From NCBI GenBank assembly GCA_030180135.1, contig CM058239.1:67897823-67961822 (forward strand): a stretch of DNA of 64,000 nucleotides. The letters are read 5' to 3'. Both the position numbers and the translations under genes were made by a program. The notes beneath the pieces are model-generated. The model worked only from the letters and a program-made list of their open reading frames with translations. It made no database searches and had not been told where the DNA came from. Positions 18,536-29,562 of the stretch are shown here, one piece after another. Origin of the DNA: Orychophragmus violaceus. Its lineage: Eukaryota; Streptophyta; Magnoliopsida; Brassicales; Brassicaceae. The first letter of the stretch is position 1; the number at the start of each line of letters is the position of its first letter.

Positions 18536-20136
18536 GTGAATAGCAAGGTATGTAGTCTTATTATTGATGGTGGATCTTGTACTAACGTGGCCAGCAGGAA
18601 CTTAGTCGATAAGCTCGGTCTTCAAGTGACTAAGCACCCGCGACCGTACCGACTTCGGTGGCTGAACGATGACACGGAGATCCGGATCGCAGATCAAGTA
18701 ACCGTACCTTTCAGCATTGGGCGATATCACGATCAGGTAGTATGCGACGTGGTTCCTATGCAGGTTGGACACCTATTGCTCGGCCGACCATGGCAGTTCG
18801 ATAAGGAGTCCTTGCATAACGGACGTACCAATCATTACTCGTTCATGCACGACAAGCGAAAGTACCAGCTCGCGCCTCTTACACCGCAGGAAGTGCATGA
18901 GATGCAACTACACCTTGCCAAGGATAAGAAGAACCGTAAGACCAATCTTATTATTTCTTCACATTCTGTTTCTAGAGCTATTGTTCAGAACACGCAGGTG
19001 CTACTAATGATCTTGAGGGAGGCTTTACATTCGTGTTCAAGCGATGTTGAGCTGCCCCGGGAAGTTGTTTCTTTGTTGGACAGGTTTAAGGATGTTTTTC
19101 CGGACAAGATACCAGCCGGCCTACCGCCCATACGAGGCATTGAGAATCAGATCGATCTCGTGCCAGGAGCGGCTCTGCCCAACCGGCCTGCATACAGGGT
19201 GAATCCGACCGAGTCCAAGGAACTGGAGAAACAAGTGCAGGCCCTCATGTCCAAGGGATACATTCGCGAGACCTCAGTCCGTGTGCGGTACCAGTCTTGT
19301 TGGTTCCTAAGAAAGACGGATCTTGGAGGATGTGCGTCGACTGTCGGGCCATCAACAATATCACCATCAAGTACCGGCACCCTATACCCCGACTGGGCGA
19401 CATGTTAGATGAGCTGCATGGAGCGTCCGTGTTCTCTAAGATCGATTTACGGAGTGGATACCACCAGGTCCGAATGAAGGAAGGCGACGAATGTAAAACG
19501 GCCTTCAAGACCAAGCAAGGCCTGTATGAGTGACTGGTCATGCCGTTCGGCCTTACAAACGCACCCAGTACGTTTATGCGCCTCATGAACCAGGTCTTAA
19601 GGGCCTACATCAGTAAGTTCGTTGTTGTTTAGTTCGACGATATTTTGATTTATAGTCAATGTTTTGCTGACCATCTGGTGCACCTTGAGCAAGTGATAGA
19701 TACTCTTCGACAGGAGGGTCTTTAGGCGAACCTCAAGAAGTGCACCTTCTGCACTGATAAGCTTGTCTTTTTAGGTTTTGTTGTGAGTTCGCAGGGCTTA
19801 CAAGTTGATCAAGAAAAGATCAAAACAATTGAGGAATGGCCGACTCCGACCACGATCGACCATGTTAGGAGCTTCTACGGTTTAGCCAGCTTCTATAGAC
19901 GGTTTGTGAAGGATTTTAGCACAGTGGCCGTCCCACCTACAGCCGTGATCAAGAAAGACGTCCCGTTCAAATGGGGCCAGTCGCAGGAGACCGCAATTCA
20001 GAAACTCAAGGATTTATTAACCCATGCTCCTATTTTTGTTTTGCCTAATTTTGATAAGATGTTTGAGATTGAGTGTGATGCTTCAGGTTTAGGGATTGGA
20101 GCTGTTCTGACGCAAGGTGGGCGACCGGTCGCCTAC
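18536..20136 (+). pseudogene. Crm1 protease, reverse transcriptase and start of RNase H
   Basis: The protease site is IIDGGSCTNVAS, with GHLLLGRPWQFD downstream. RT follows a frameshift near 19275: VPKKDGSWRMCVDCRAINN, KIDLRSGYHQV, MPFGLTNAPSTFMRLMNQ, FDDILIYS and FLGFVVSSQG. Stops at 19531-19533, 19630-19632 (the Y of the YFDD box is now TAG) and 19723-19725 interrupt it. RNase H starts ECDASGLGIGAVL and is cut at 20136 by a solo copia LTR. Confidence 0.88.
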
Positions 20137-20812
20137 TGCAGGATTATGGGTGTTTTCCATGGTTTAATTCTCAATTACAACCTAACACAAATCCTTAAAC
20201 AGATCTAGGTTCTTGTCAAATGAATCATAAAGCAAACCTGATCACTACCTTTCAGATTGCAGCGGATGATGGATGGTAATGATGAGATCAGCTAGAACAG
20301 ATGGCAACACCTATTCCTCCTCGAGTATCCACACTCTTACAAGCACGGGACGGCTGCTAGACCAAAGAGTTGGAAGAATCAGAGAGAGAGATTTCAGAGA
20401 GAGAGAGCTCGCGGCTAGAGGAAGAAAAACGCAGGGAGATTGCTTCCTTAGGGTTTTTCTAATTCTCTTATATCTCATTAATGGGCCCAAGTCATTAGAC
20501 TAATGGCTCATTAATCTTTTGGGCCCAAACACAAATCAGACAAAAAGCCTGTATTTTGTCTGGCCCAAAACTCTGATCCAATACAGTAAATGCCATTGCA
20601 TCTTACCGTATTATTTCCATTTAACTTTCCCGTTAGCTATGGTGTGTGACCCTTCGGGATCATACAATACTGGTAATAAGTCCTAAACTTATAGATCAAG
20701 AGCGGACTCTAGCAAGCCATCATGATCACCCAGTATTTATGACTTATGTCTGATCTCGACACTTATCATACTTTCTAGAGATAGTACGGTAGATTTCAGG
20801 ACATTCCCAACA
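20137..20812 (-). mobile_element. Solo LTR of a Cop1/Cop2-family copia element
   Basis: The minus strand reads TGTTGGGAATGTCC...CCTGCA. Flanks carry an exact CCTAC duplication (20132-20136 and 20813-20817), and the Crm1 RNase H resumes directly afterwards. It shares the GTGTGTGACCC...GGATCATA segment with the Cop1 LTR and with the Cop2 LTRs, so it belongs to the same family. No internal sequence remains, which indicates LTR-LTR recombination after insertion. Confidence 0.9.
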
Positions 20813-20817
20813 CCTAC

Positions 20818-22748
20818 TTCAGCGAGAAGTTGAGTGGAGCCACGCTCAACTATCCTACCTATGACAAGGAGTTGTATGCGTGGGTTAGATCCCTGGAGAC
20901 TTGGCAGCATTACTTACTGGCCAAGGAGTTTGTTATTCACACCGACCACGAGACGCTCAAGCATCTGAGAGGACAGAAGAATCTGAAGAGGAGGCACGCC
21001 AAGTGGCTTGAGTTCGTGGAGACCTTTCCATACAACATCAAGTACAAGAAGGGAAATGAGAACGTGGTAGCTGATGCACTGTCCAGGAGATACACACTGA
21101 TTAGCACCATGGAGGCCAAAGTCTTGGGGTTTGAACTTATTAAAGAAGATTATGATACTGACCCTGATTTTGGTGAAATTTTACAGGATGTATCAAAGGA
21201 CCGAAAGGAGTTTTCTACTTGCATAACGGGTTCCTGTTCAGGGGCAAGGGGCTGTGCATCCCTCAGGGATCGATGAGGGAGCTTCTGATCCGAGAATCCC
21301 ATGGAGGAGGACTGATGGGACACTTTGGCGTGGACAAGACACTGAGTGTCCTAGTAGAGCACTTCTATTGGCCACATCAGAAACGAGACACAGAGCGTTT
21401 CTGCTCCAAGTGCATCACATGCCTTAAGTCCAAGTCCAGGTCACATCCTCACGGTCTCTACTTTACTTTGCGTATACGTAACCGACCATGGGCTGATATT
21501 TCTATGGATTTTGTGCTTGGTTTGCCTAAGATCAGTACCAAGGATGCGATCTTCGTTGTGGTCGACCGGTTTTCAAAGATGGCTCACTTCATACCGTGTT
21601 CTAAGACGAATGATGCGACCCAGACAGCCAACCTCTTCTTCAAAGAAGTGGTCAGATTGCACGGACTGCCACGGACCATCGTCTCGGACCGTGACCCGAC
21701 CTTCCTAGGTCACTTCTGGAGGACGTTGTGGAGGAAGCTTGGTACCCAACTACTGTTTTCGACCACTTGTCATCCACAGACAGATGGACAGACCGAGGTC
21801 GTGAACCGTACTCTCTCAGCCCTATTAAGGGCCACGGTTGGTAAAAATTTGTCACATTTGTTGGATTGCATTCCTTTTGTTGAGTTTGCGTATAATGGTG
21901 CCAAACACTCTGCTACTAAGATGTCTCCTTTTGAGGTTGTTTATGGATTTAAGCCAGTTACGCCACTTTATCTGAAGCCACTGCCATCATTGGAGTTCAT
22001 CAATCTTGATGGAGAGCGCAAGGTTGAGGCCGTCGCCAAGCTACACCAGGAAGTCAAGGAGAACATCGAGAAGAGGACGGAGCAGTACAAGAAGCAAGCC
22101 GACAAACACAGGAAGGAGGTCGACATTAGGCCAGGCGACTGGGTTTGGGTTTACCTGCGACCCGAGCGGTTCAGAAACAAGAGGAAGTCCAAGCTTGCCC
22201 CACGTGGAGATGGACCATTCCGGGTCCTAAAGAAGATCAACGAAAACTCCTACCAATTGGAACTCCCAGGTGAGATGAGCATATCGTCGAGTTTTAATGT
22301 TGCTGATTTGTCTCCTTATTGCGCAGGTGTTACCGTTCTGAGGCCAGAACCTGTTCAAGAGGGTGGGAAGGATGAGGATATCAGCTTGGCCGGCACTGAG
22401 TTGGACGATCAAGACGGACCAGGCTCTACCAAGAAGTTGGCCAACCCTTTTCCGACCATGCGAGATGTACCAAGGACGCGTTCGGGACAGCGAAAGATAC
22501 AGGCTGAATTCAACAATGCCATGGAGCAGCTGATCTCGAGGACAAGCCTAGAAGACATCACGACCCAGCTAGGCCATCTCGACCAAGGACAACCTGTCCT
22601 GAACCAGTTGACCCAGAGGATGATCCATACTGAAGCTGGCGGCCCATTTGATCGAACCACGCCCTGGCCCATGCTCCGGACGCACGGACCGACTATGATA
22701 TTCTGCATCGAGCCAGATGATTCTTTGACCGGTCTGCCTTTGGGATAA
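20818..22748 (+). pseudogene. Crm1 RNase H (remainder), integrase and C-terminal tail
   Basis: RNase H continues with YFSEKLSGATLNYPTYDKEL, FVIHTDHETLKHL and VADALSRR. A frameshift near 21215 leads to an open integrase frame (21219-22748): zinc domain H...H...C...C (HFYWPH, CSKCITC), core WADISMDFVLG, SDRDPTFLG, CHPQTDGQTEVVNRT, then SKLAPRGDGPFRVLKKIN. No canonical chromodomain follows. From 22370 the frame runs into the 3' LTR and ends at TAA 22746-22748 after TRSGQRKIQAEFNNAMEQLI. This tail aligns in character with the Crm2 tail TRSRTRRLREGFNTAVENLM. Confidence 0.88.
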
Positions 22749-23284
22749 AGATCATACTCTTTTTCCCTTGTGAAGCTTTGTCCCAAATGGGTTTTCTTCA
22801 CATGGTTTTTAACGAGGTGATCCGAGGCCCATTCATTAGAGAGACAGACCGGCTTCTTCTCTATTTTCGACCAAGACTTTCCTTTCTCGTTTTAAGTCTT
22901 ATTTCTCTTGTTTTTTCTTAGCATTTTCGATGGCCCACTGTTTTCTGACCCATTTGCTTTCAGTTGTAGTCACTTAAACATTCTTTTGGTTTTATGAAAC
23001 ATTAAGGAAGTTTAAACCAAGAAACCCTAAGGTTTCTCGATCTATCTCTCTCTCTGCGCGGCTTCCCCTTTGAAGAGCAGATCTCTTGGCTTTTGCTTGC
23101 TGTCTCGATCATCCTAAATGTTCCTAAGGTTCAGTAGCTCACAAAACATAATTCAACCATTCCTTGACGAGAAGAGAGTGCCCTCGGCCAGCTTCTCGTT
23201 CCACTCATCACCACCCGCGCCAGCTTCCTACTCTTGGCCGGCCATCGACCCATCTCTCTCTACCATCCATAGCATCTCACATCA
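22370..23284 (+). repeat. Crm1 3' LTR (915 bp)
   Basis: The first base is G where the 5' LTR has T (GGATGAGGATATC versus TGATGAGGACATC). It ends CTCACATCA, followed by TAATA. Its first 379 bp are coding in the pol frame. Confidence 0.88.
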
Positions 23285-23289
23285 TAATA

Positions 23290-23740
23290 CAATGAGATCC
23301 ACGAGAAAAAATCTTCCCCGGAACTCAAGGGGTACACCTATTAACTCCCGTGAGGCTGCTAAGGTCTGGTTTCCTGGGGTTAATACTGAAACCCTCACGT
23401 TTCTTACCCCATAACCCGTTACAAACCTCATTACCACCTCGGGAGTCAAAAACTATGTGTTGCTCCCGAATCGAATAAAACATGCGTGGGAATACCACAA
23501 ACATGTAATGTCCCTACCACAACATATATTCATACGGAATATAACTCAACCGCACAAACAATCACACAAACAAGAATAATAAATATGAGAGAGGTTAGAA
23601 CCCAAACATACCTGTAATGGGACTTTTTCCAGAGCCTGAAGGTCTAACATAATCTACTTCTAAAGCATACACCCTCTCTGAAAATGCTTGCTTCTTGGCC
23701 AGGGGTTCTCTTGTAGTCTTTGCATACTGCTTTCCGAAAG
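23290..23740 (-). pseudogene. Gyp1 protease N-terminal part and gag-pro linker
   Basis: The minus strand near 23520-23440 gives HVCGIPTHVLFDSGATHSF, an aspartic-protease active site (DSG). A frame change and several stops follow before the Crm1 insertion. Between 23740 and 23530 the zinc-knuckle region expected here is not recognisable. Confidence 0.75.
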
Positions 23741-23749
23741 CTTTGGATG

Positions 23750-24820
23750 TCATAGCTCCTTTGGTTGGGCAGGATGTTTCGTAGTGTCCTTGTTCCCCGA
23801 TTTTTCGTATTCTGTATTTACCGCTTTCTCAATCATATGGTGCAGACCAGTATATGTTCCCGCAACCATTCTGCTAGCTATCTTAGGATTTAGTCCGCCT
23901 AAGAATTTCCTCATCAATGCTGCCTCGTCTCCCCGGCTGAAGTAAATGTATCTCTGAAGTCTTGTAAACTCAGCCTCGTACTCTCGCATTGTCCGTTACC
24001 CTTGTTTTAACTGTAAGAACTCGTTTTCTAATCGTTCCCGAGCTTCTGGTGGTAGATACTTTTGCATGAATTCCCGTTTAAAACCTTCCCACGTGTAAAC
24101 TAGATAACGAGTATTCTTCTCCACGCTCATCCACCAACCGAGAGCTTCTCTCTCCAGGAAATACACGGCAATGTCTCGCTTAAGGTGATCTGGACATCCC
24201 ACAGCCACAAAGTTCCCCTCCATGGATTGCAACCACGCATCCGCCTCATATGGGTCGGTACTTCCTCCGTATTGCTGGGTGCCCAATTTCTTCATTGTGG
24301 TTACGACCTTAAGAAAATCTGGTGGCGCACTGGCTGGTGCATTAGATACTCCGTTGGTTCCTCTCTGAACCACTTGCGATAGAAAGTCATGTACCATCGA
24401 AAGGGTCGGATCAGCACGTCATTGCTCGTGTCGTTCTGGTGCTGTGGCATTTCAATGGTTTGGTGGGTGAGCTTGTTCATTAAAGTGAGGGTTAGGTGGT
24501 GCGGCTACTCCTTCGTTACCGTAACCAGCCTGAACCATCGGCATCCCGTGTGGGGTATCGTGTAGGAAGCTTGATCCCAACGAGAAAGGTGATGGCTCAT
24601 GCGGTGGAGGTATGGGATAATCCCATAATCCCGGGTTTCCTTGCTCGTCAAACCATTGCTCATTCCCCGAGTCTTCTACTAACAAATCGTCCAATAGGTA
24701 GTCATCTTCTCCCGACCAAGGTGACGCATGCGGCGACGCGTGCCCATGACCATACCCAACTCCATCTCGTCCTGACGAAGAACTCCACGACCTGGTCGCG
24801 TTCGAACAATTCCCAGACAT
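23750..24820 (-). pseudogene. Gyp1 gag
   Basis: One frame from ATG 24820-24818 (MSGNCSNATRSW) runs through a Pro/Gly/Ser-rich N-terminus into a retrotransposon gag core: VVTTMKKLGTQQYGGSTDPYEADAWL, EREALGWWMSV, WEGFKREFMQKYLP, ARERLENEFLQLKQG and MREYEAEFTRLQRY. Three nonsense codons in that frame (24454-24452, about 24413, and 23998-23996) break it. The layout is normal for a Tekay-like chromovirus gag. Confidence 0.85.
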
Positions 24821-24960
24821 CTGCACCGAACACAAGGGTAAGTCCTAACCCATCTTAACTACAACGGCACATACCGGATTTCCCTAGTTGGAAAATGCGA
24901 CTTAATAACTCGATAAAACCGATTAAAATGCTTGGCCCGTGAGCATGATCATGAACCATG

Positions 24961-24976
24961 CTCTGATACCACCATT
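24961..24976 (-). other. Gyp1 primer-binding site
   Basis: The minus strand reads TGGTATCAGAG about five bases inside the 5' LTR, the initiator tRNA-Met type. Confidence 0.75.
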
Positions 24977-27156
24977 TGTAACACCCCCGACCCATTCTAT
25001 AAATATAGACGACTCGAACGGGTTACAATGAGATAGCCGGGGACGACAAATGCCTAATATTCAAAAGGGATCCGAACACAAGACAAATGTTGACCACGAC
25101 TACAACGCCTCTTAGATTCGGCGTAAGGCTTTACAACCCGTACCTCGACCTTGAGTTGTGTTAATTCGGACTAAACTAATACCCTGAACACAAGCTGAAT
25201 CTTTTCAAGAAAACATATCTTATTTATATATTAACTTGCGGAAAGTACGAGATTCCAAACACGTTTGTATACAACGGCCATGGCCTAGAGCCCAAAAGAT
25301 AATGTACATAGATTCACAAACCGTTTTACAACTGCCAACAAAACTACTCCGGTCTCCTAACGTTTCGTTCTCCCTTGCAACTCGCCTACTAGTTACCTGC
25401 AAAACAAATGAATCTGAGTATTCTTGTAATACTCAGTGAATTTCGGGCCTGCTAAGCATACGTTAGTTCCCTTCCCATCCCATAGACAGAGAATAAACAA
25501 GCCTAACGCATAAACGGTAGCAACATAGATAACATGCCATAACTCACTATATGCAATTATCTATACTCATTCATTTTCACATTTCGAGGCCTCTAGATGC
25601 ATCGGCAACTCCCTTTCCACTTTCTCTTGTGACCATTCACGATTAATCACCACTAAGGATCATAATCTGAACGTCACACCCGACTACAGGGACGTCTATC
25701 CCTTGGGTTCGTGTCGACGCACGATGCTCGGCCAAGGGAGCGACCCAAGTACCATATGAGCTGCTCGGCCAAGGGAGCGACCCAAGTACCGTCCGAGCTT
25801 ACTCCTTTCACTCAAGGAGGTACACACATAGGGAGTGCCGCATACACCATCCTAGACAATATTACACATGTCCTAGGATGCATCACCTAGAATATCACCG
25901 AATTCTAGACCCTTACATTTTATACAATATTACACATGTTCATAAACGTAATTACTCACATCAACGGGTCCGTAGATTCTGAAGACCTCAAACGGCCACA
26001 TGCATATCACACACAATGCATAATCAATTCCATCGTGCATTAACAACTCAAAAGCACTTAGGAAGTTAAATCATACACAATCCGCAAACCTCCATCCGTG
26101 GTTTATTTATTATCAGAAAAGAGATAGCACCACAGCTCATCTCTTTATCAACTTCCATCAAACGTGTTAACACAACATACAACCGAAACTCACCTTTTTC
26201 CCAAGCATTTCTCCTTAACTCCGAACTTTCCCGCTAGATCTAGAAACGGAGATCCATATAAGTGGAAGACTTAATGAAAATAAGGTTATAGGTGACAGAA
26301 ATACTTAGACTACAGCTTACCGACTTCCCGTAGTGTAACCCGTTTGTTCCGTCCCGAGCTTAAATCGCTAAAACCCACTTTCTCTCTCTAAACTGTGGTT
26401 CTCTCTCTCTAGAATTTTTGTCTAAGTTCTGAAAAGGTGAAAATAGCTTAGGGGAGTCTTCTATTTATAGTTGAGCATGGGGAGGATGGTTTATGATAAG
26501 TGGCCGCCATATGGCCTCCATGCGACCAACTTGTACATGCATGGGAACAAATGTGATCCTTCAGCCATGCATGGCGCTATCTGGCCTGGTCATGCACAGC
26601 GACAAGTGGTCTGATCATGCATAGTGAGAAGTGGTCTGATCATGCACTGCAACAAGTGGTCCGTTCATGCACTGCGACAAGTGGCATGTCCATCCGCTCG
26701 TCCACTCGACCAGCCCGACCATCCGACCGCTCGACCACCCGACCACGCTCGACCACCCGACCACTCGTGACAAGTGGTCTGATCATGCACAGTGATAAGT
26801 GGTCTGATCATGCACTCGACAAGTGGTTCATTCATGCACTGCGACAAGTGGCATGTCCGTTCGCTCGACCACTCGACCAGCCCGACCGCTCGACAACCTG
26901 ACCACGCTCGACCACTCGATCACCCAACCACGCTCGACCATTTCGTCCGTCCTCGACCATTCTCGACCAAACGTTCCTTTTTCTCGACCCAATCATAACT
27001 TACATTGACCAAACTTCACCCAATACCCAAAAATGATTATCCACATCCTTTTCTAACCATTAATCATCCTTGGGGAAGGTCCTTATCCATCCGTCACAAC
27101 TTTAACCCGTCTTTCGGTCGTTCCGAACATCCTATGTCATTAGTCGGGTCACTACA
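24977..27156 (-). repeat. Gyp1 5' LTR (2180 bp)
   Basis: Partner of 3401-5396, followed by CTAGT (27157-27161). It is longer because a 28-bp block is present twice with 37-bp period (25726-25753 and 25763-25790) and the ACAAGTGG/CTCGACCA region (26582-26990) is partly duplicated. Confidence 0.92.
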
Positions 27157-27161
27157 CTAGT

Positions 27162-27311
27162 TGTCTTTGTTTGAGCAGAACCGGTTTCCTTCTTCTTCTT
27201 TAATGTGTTTTTGTTCTTGTTATGAGTTATGGTTCAGAGCTTCTTATGAATGTCTCATTAACCAAACTAGATGATCAGAGCTTCCTCATGGATGCCTCTA
27301 AAATTCTAACA
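27162..27311 (+). repeat. LARD1 5' LTR, last part
   Basis: The LTR resumes after Gyp1 and ends AATTCTAACA at 27311. It matches the end of the 3' LTR (to 30704). Confidence 0.88.
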
Positions 27312-29562
27312 TGGTATCAGAGCAGCAAGTTCTTGGCTGCAAATCGTTTTAAGATAGAGAGAAAAATCTGTCATGTTTAATCTTTTACTTCCGCAATGTT
27401 TCTATGGACCAAGCTCCTGTTTGTTGATGGTTCCTGATTCTAAAGTCTTGTTGCTCTTTCTAGTTGGAGAGTTAACAAGTTTTTTTTTAAGAATGCAGAG
27501 AAGAACAAGAGCATATGATTGTGTCTTTCTTTGTTGCTTCTCTGGTTCTTGTTGCAAACTGAGCAAACTCAGTCCCTGAACTATTGAAATGTTTATGAGT
27601 TAAACTGAGCAAGAAACTCAGTCCCTGAACCTTAAACATGTGTTTGTTTCTGAGTTATACTAAACTATCTTAGTCCCTGAACCAGAAACATATTCTCTAA
27701 CACTTTTATTTTATGTGTTTCAGGTTCATTCTCCCATTCTCCCATTCTTCTATACTCTGATTTTGGTTTACATGCTCTTAATCTGAGTTTTTGTATTCCA
27801 AAATCACATACTCTCATTCTCTGATGCACACTCTCTTAATCTGAGTTGTGTGACATCCATACTTGCATTCTTCATTATACTTCTGGTTACTTATATATTA
27901 CTCTAAATTTCACTCCTAAAGAACTCTCTTATTCTTGCACATAAACTTAATTCAAGCTCATTAGTCCTGATCAAACTTGTGTTGCTTGAGTATTGTTTTG
28001 TGTTTAAGTGTTCTCAGGAGGAATGGCGACTGTTTGGGCAGTGTGGATCAGTCTAAAGGTGGTTCATACTGAGTTTTAAAGGAGCTGTGTGGTTGAGGAG
28101 CTGAAGAAGTCTCCAACAAAATCAGTGAGCTCAAGTTTGGTTGTGGGTTAGCCTAAATCCTCATGTAGTTGTGGATTAGCTGAAATCCTCAAGTTTGGTT
28201 GTGGGTTAGCCTAAATCCTCATGGAGTTGTGGATAAACTGAAATCCTCATTTGTTGGAGCATTCATCAAGTTGGAAGTCAGCTTGTGGATGTGCTTATTG
28301 TTGAAGGATCTTCCCAAGGAGTAATGGCGGCTCATAAGCTGGTTCATTCAAGAAGGGGAGGTCTTGCTTTGCTGTTTGTTGTTTCCCAAGAAGGAAAAGC
28401 AATATGGTTTGAGTTGGTGTTAGAACCATGGTTCAACTAGTGGAGTAAGACCACAAGACAAGCTTAACCTAGTTTAATCCGGATTGTCTTGAAGATGGAT
28501 GACTAAAGAGGTATACATGAAGACAGCAGACCCAAAGAGATGACTATGGTGGAAGATCTAGTGGATATGCAAGCTGGTGACATGATGAATCAGCCCAACT
28601 CGTTTTGTGAAGTCATGGTGTAAAGCCATGGGCAAGTCAAGAGTGCGGGGGAGTTCAAGTTCAAAACCAAACCGCAACTCAAAGGACTATGATCAGGCTA
28701 CTTCTAAAACCCTCTCATTTCATTACCATTTACCATTGCCTAAAGACTTGATTGTGTTTGATTGTGTTTGATTGTGTTGAAGTGTTGAAAACGTTTTCAA
28801 TCAATTCTCAAAAAGTTTTGCAACCTATTGAAGTTCAAACTCTTTTGATTCTCTTGATTATGATTATGTTTCATCTTAGAGTCAAAAACGTTTTAAAACT
28901 CATTCTCAAAACGTTTTTAAACTTGAATCTTTCATTTGTATCTTGTTGTGATCATGTGTCTAAAAGTGAAAACGTTTTACAATATATGCTCTAAAACGTT
29001 TCAAACTTAAAGGTTTCTCTTAAAGCTAATGATCCTAAATGCCATCGCATATACTTTAACAAGTTTCCTTTAAACCTTTGTGTTGAAGGTTTATAAGGAA
29101 AGGAGAAAGGCATGAACATTCTAAGGAGCATTAGGAAATCAAGAAGCCATAAGGAGCATACATAAGCCTTGAAGTCTATCCAAAAGGAAGATGAGACCGA
29201 CTTGAAGTTCTTCCAGGAAGAGAAGGATGATGGAAGTTGGAGTTAAAGGCCGAAGCCCTATGGATTCCAAATTTCAAAAGACACATCAAGATCAAGTATC
29301 AAGAGAAGTCAAGTCAAGGAATGCTAAGGAATGAAATAGTTATGGAAAGGAGTAGCCCTGGTTCAAGATGTTTATATGCCAAGGTCAAGTTACATCTTGA
29401 GTATGTGGGCTATACTTTTTTTTTCCTCCTTAAGGTTTTATCCCAAAGAGATTTTCCTTAAGGAGATTTTTAATGAGGTAGTTCCACAGCTCCAAGCTTG
29501 GCCTTTGGTCCTCTTCTCCCTTTGGTCCTTTTGGAGTCCCAATGACCAAGCTTGCGGGGGAG
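27312..29562 (+). other. LARD1 primer-binding site and non-coding internal region
   Basis: TGGTATCAGAGC at 27312-27323 abuts the LTR. The rest has only short scattered frames and no gag or pol similarity that I can see. It contains repeated GAGTTATACTGAGC / CAGTCCCTGAAC pieces (27545-27690), tandem TTAGCCTAAATCCTCA units (28140-28260), an AAAACGTTTT cluster (28788-29001) and a polypurine tract CTTGCGGGGGAG at 29551-29562. Confidence 0.8.
28788..29001. repeat. Five AAAACGTTT(T) palindromes in the LARD1 internal region
   Basis: Copies at 28788-28797, 28885-28894, 28908-28917, 28969-28978 and 28993-29001. Each is a self-complementary AAACGTTT core. Related units occur in the shorter internal region of LARD2 near 45500-45600. 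Confidence 0.8.

Larger units (their letters stand above)
14954..23284 (+). mobile_element. Crm1: CRM-like Ty3/gypsy retrotransposon, degenerate
   Basis: 5' LTR 14954-16496 (including the solo LTR at 15762-16380), leader, gag, protease, RT, RNase H, integrase and 3' LTR 22370-23284. The target duplication TAATA is exact (14949-14953 and 23285-23289). The protein pieces match Crm2 along the whole length, so the two are one family, but Crm1 carries at least seven premature stops and three frameshifts. The LTRs differ by several percent in the part I compared. Confidence 0.93.
3401..27156 (-). mobile_element. Gyp1: Ty3/gypsy chromodomain-type retrotransposon, degenerate, with nested Ath1 and Crm1
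   Basis: On the minus strand the order is 5' LTR (27156-24977), primer site, gag, protease, RT, RNase H, integrase, chromodomain-like tail, polypurine tract and 3' LTR (5396-3401). Both ends carry the target duplication CTAGT (3396-3400 and 27157-27161), placing the insertion in the LARD1 5' LTR. Without inserts it is about 9 kb. All pol domains carry stops or frameshifts and the LTRs differ by roughly 7 percent in a 400-bp sample, so it is old and inactive. Confidence 0.93.
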
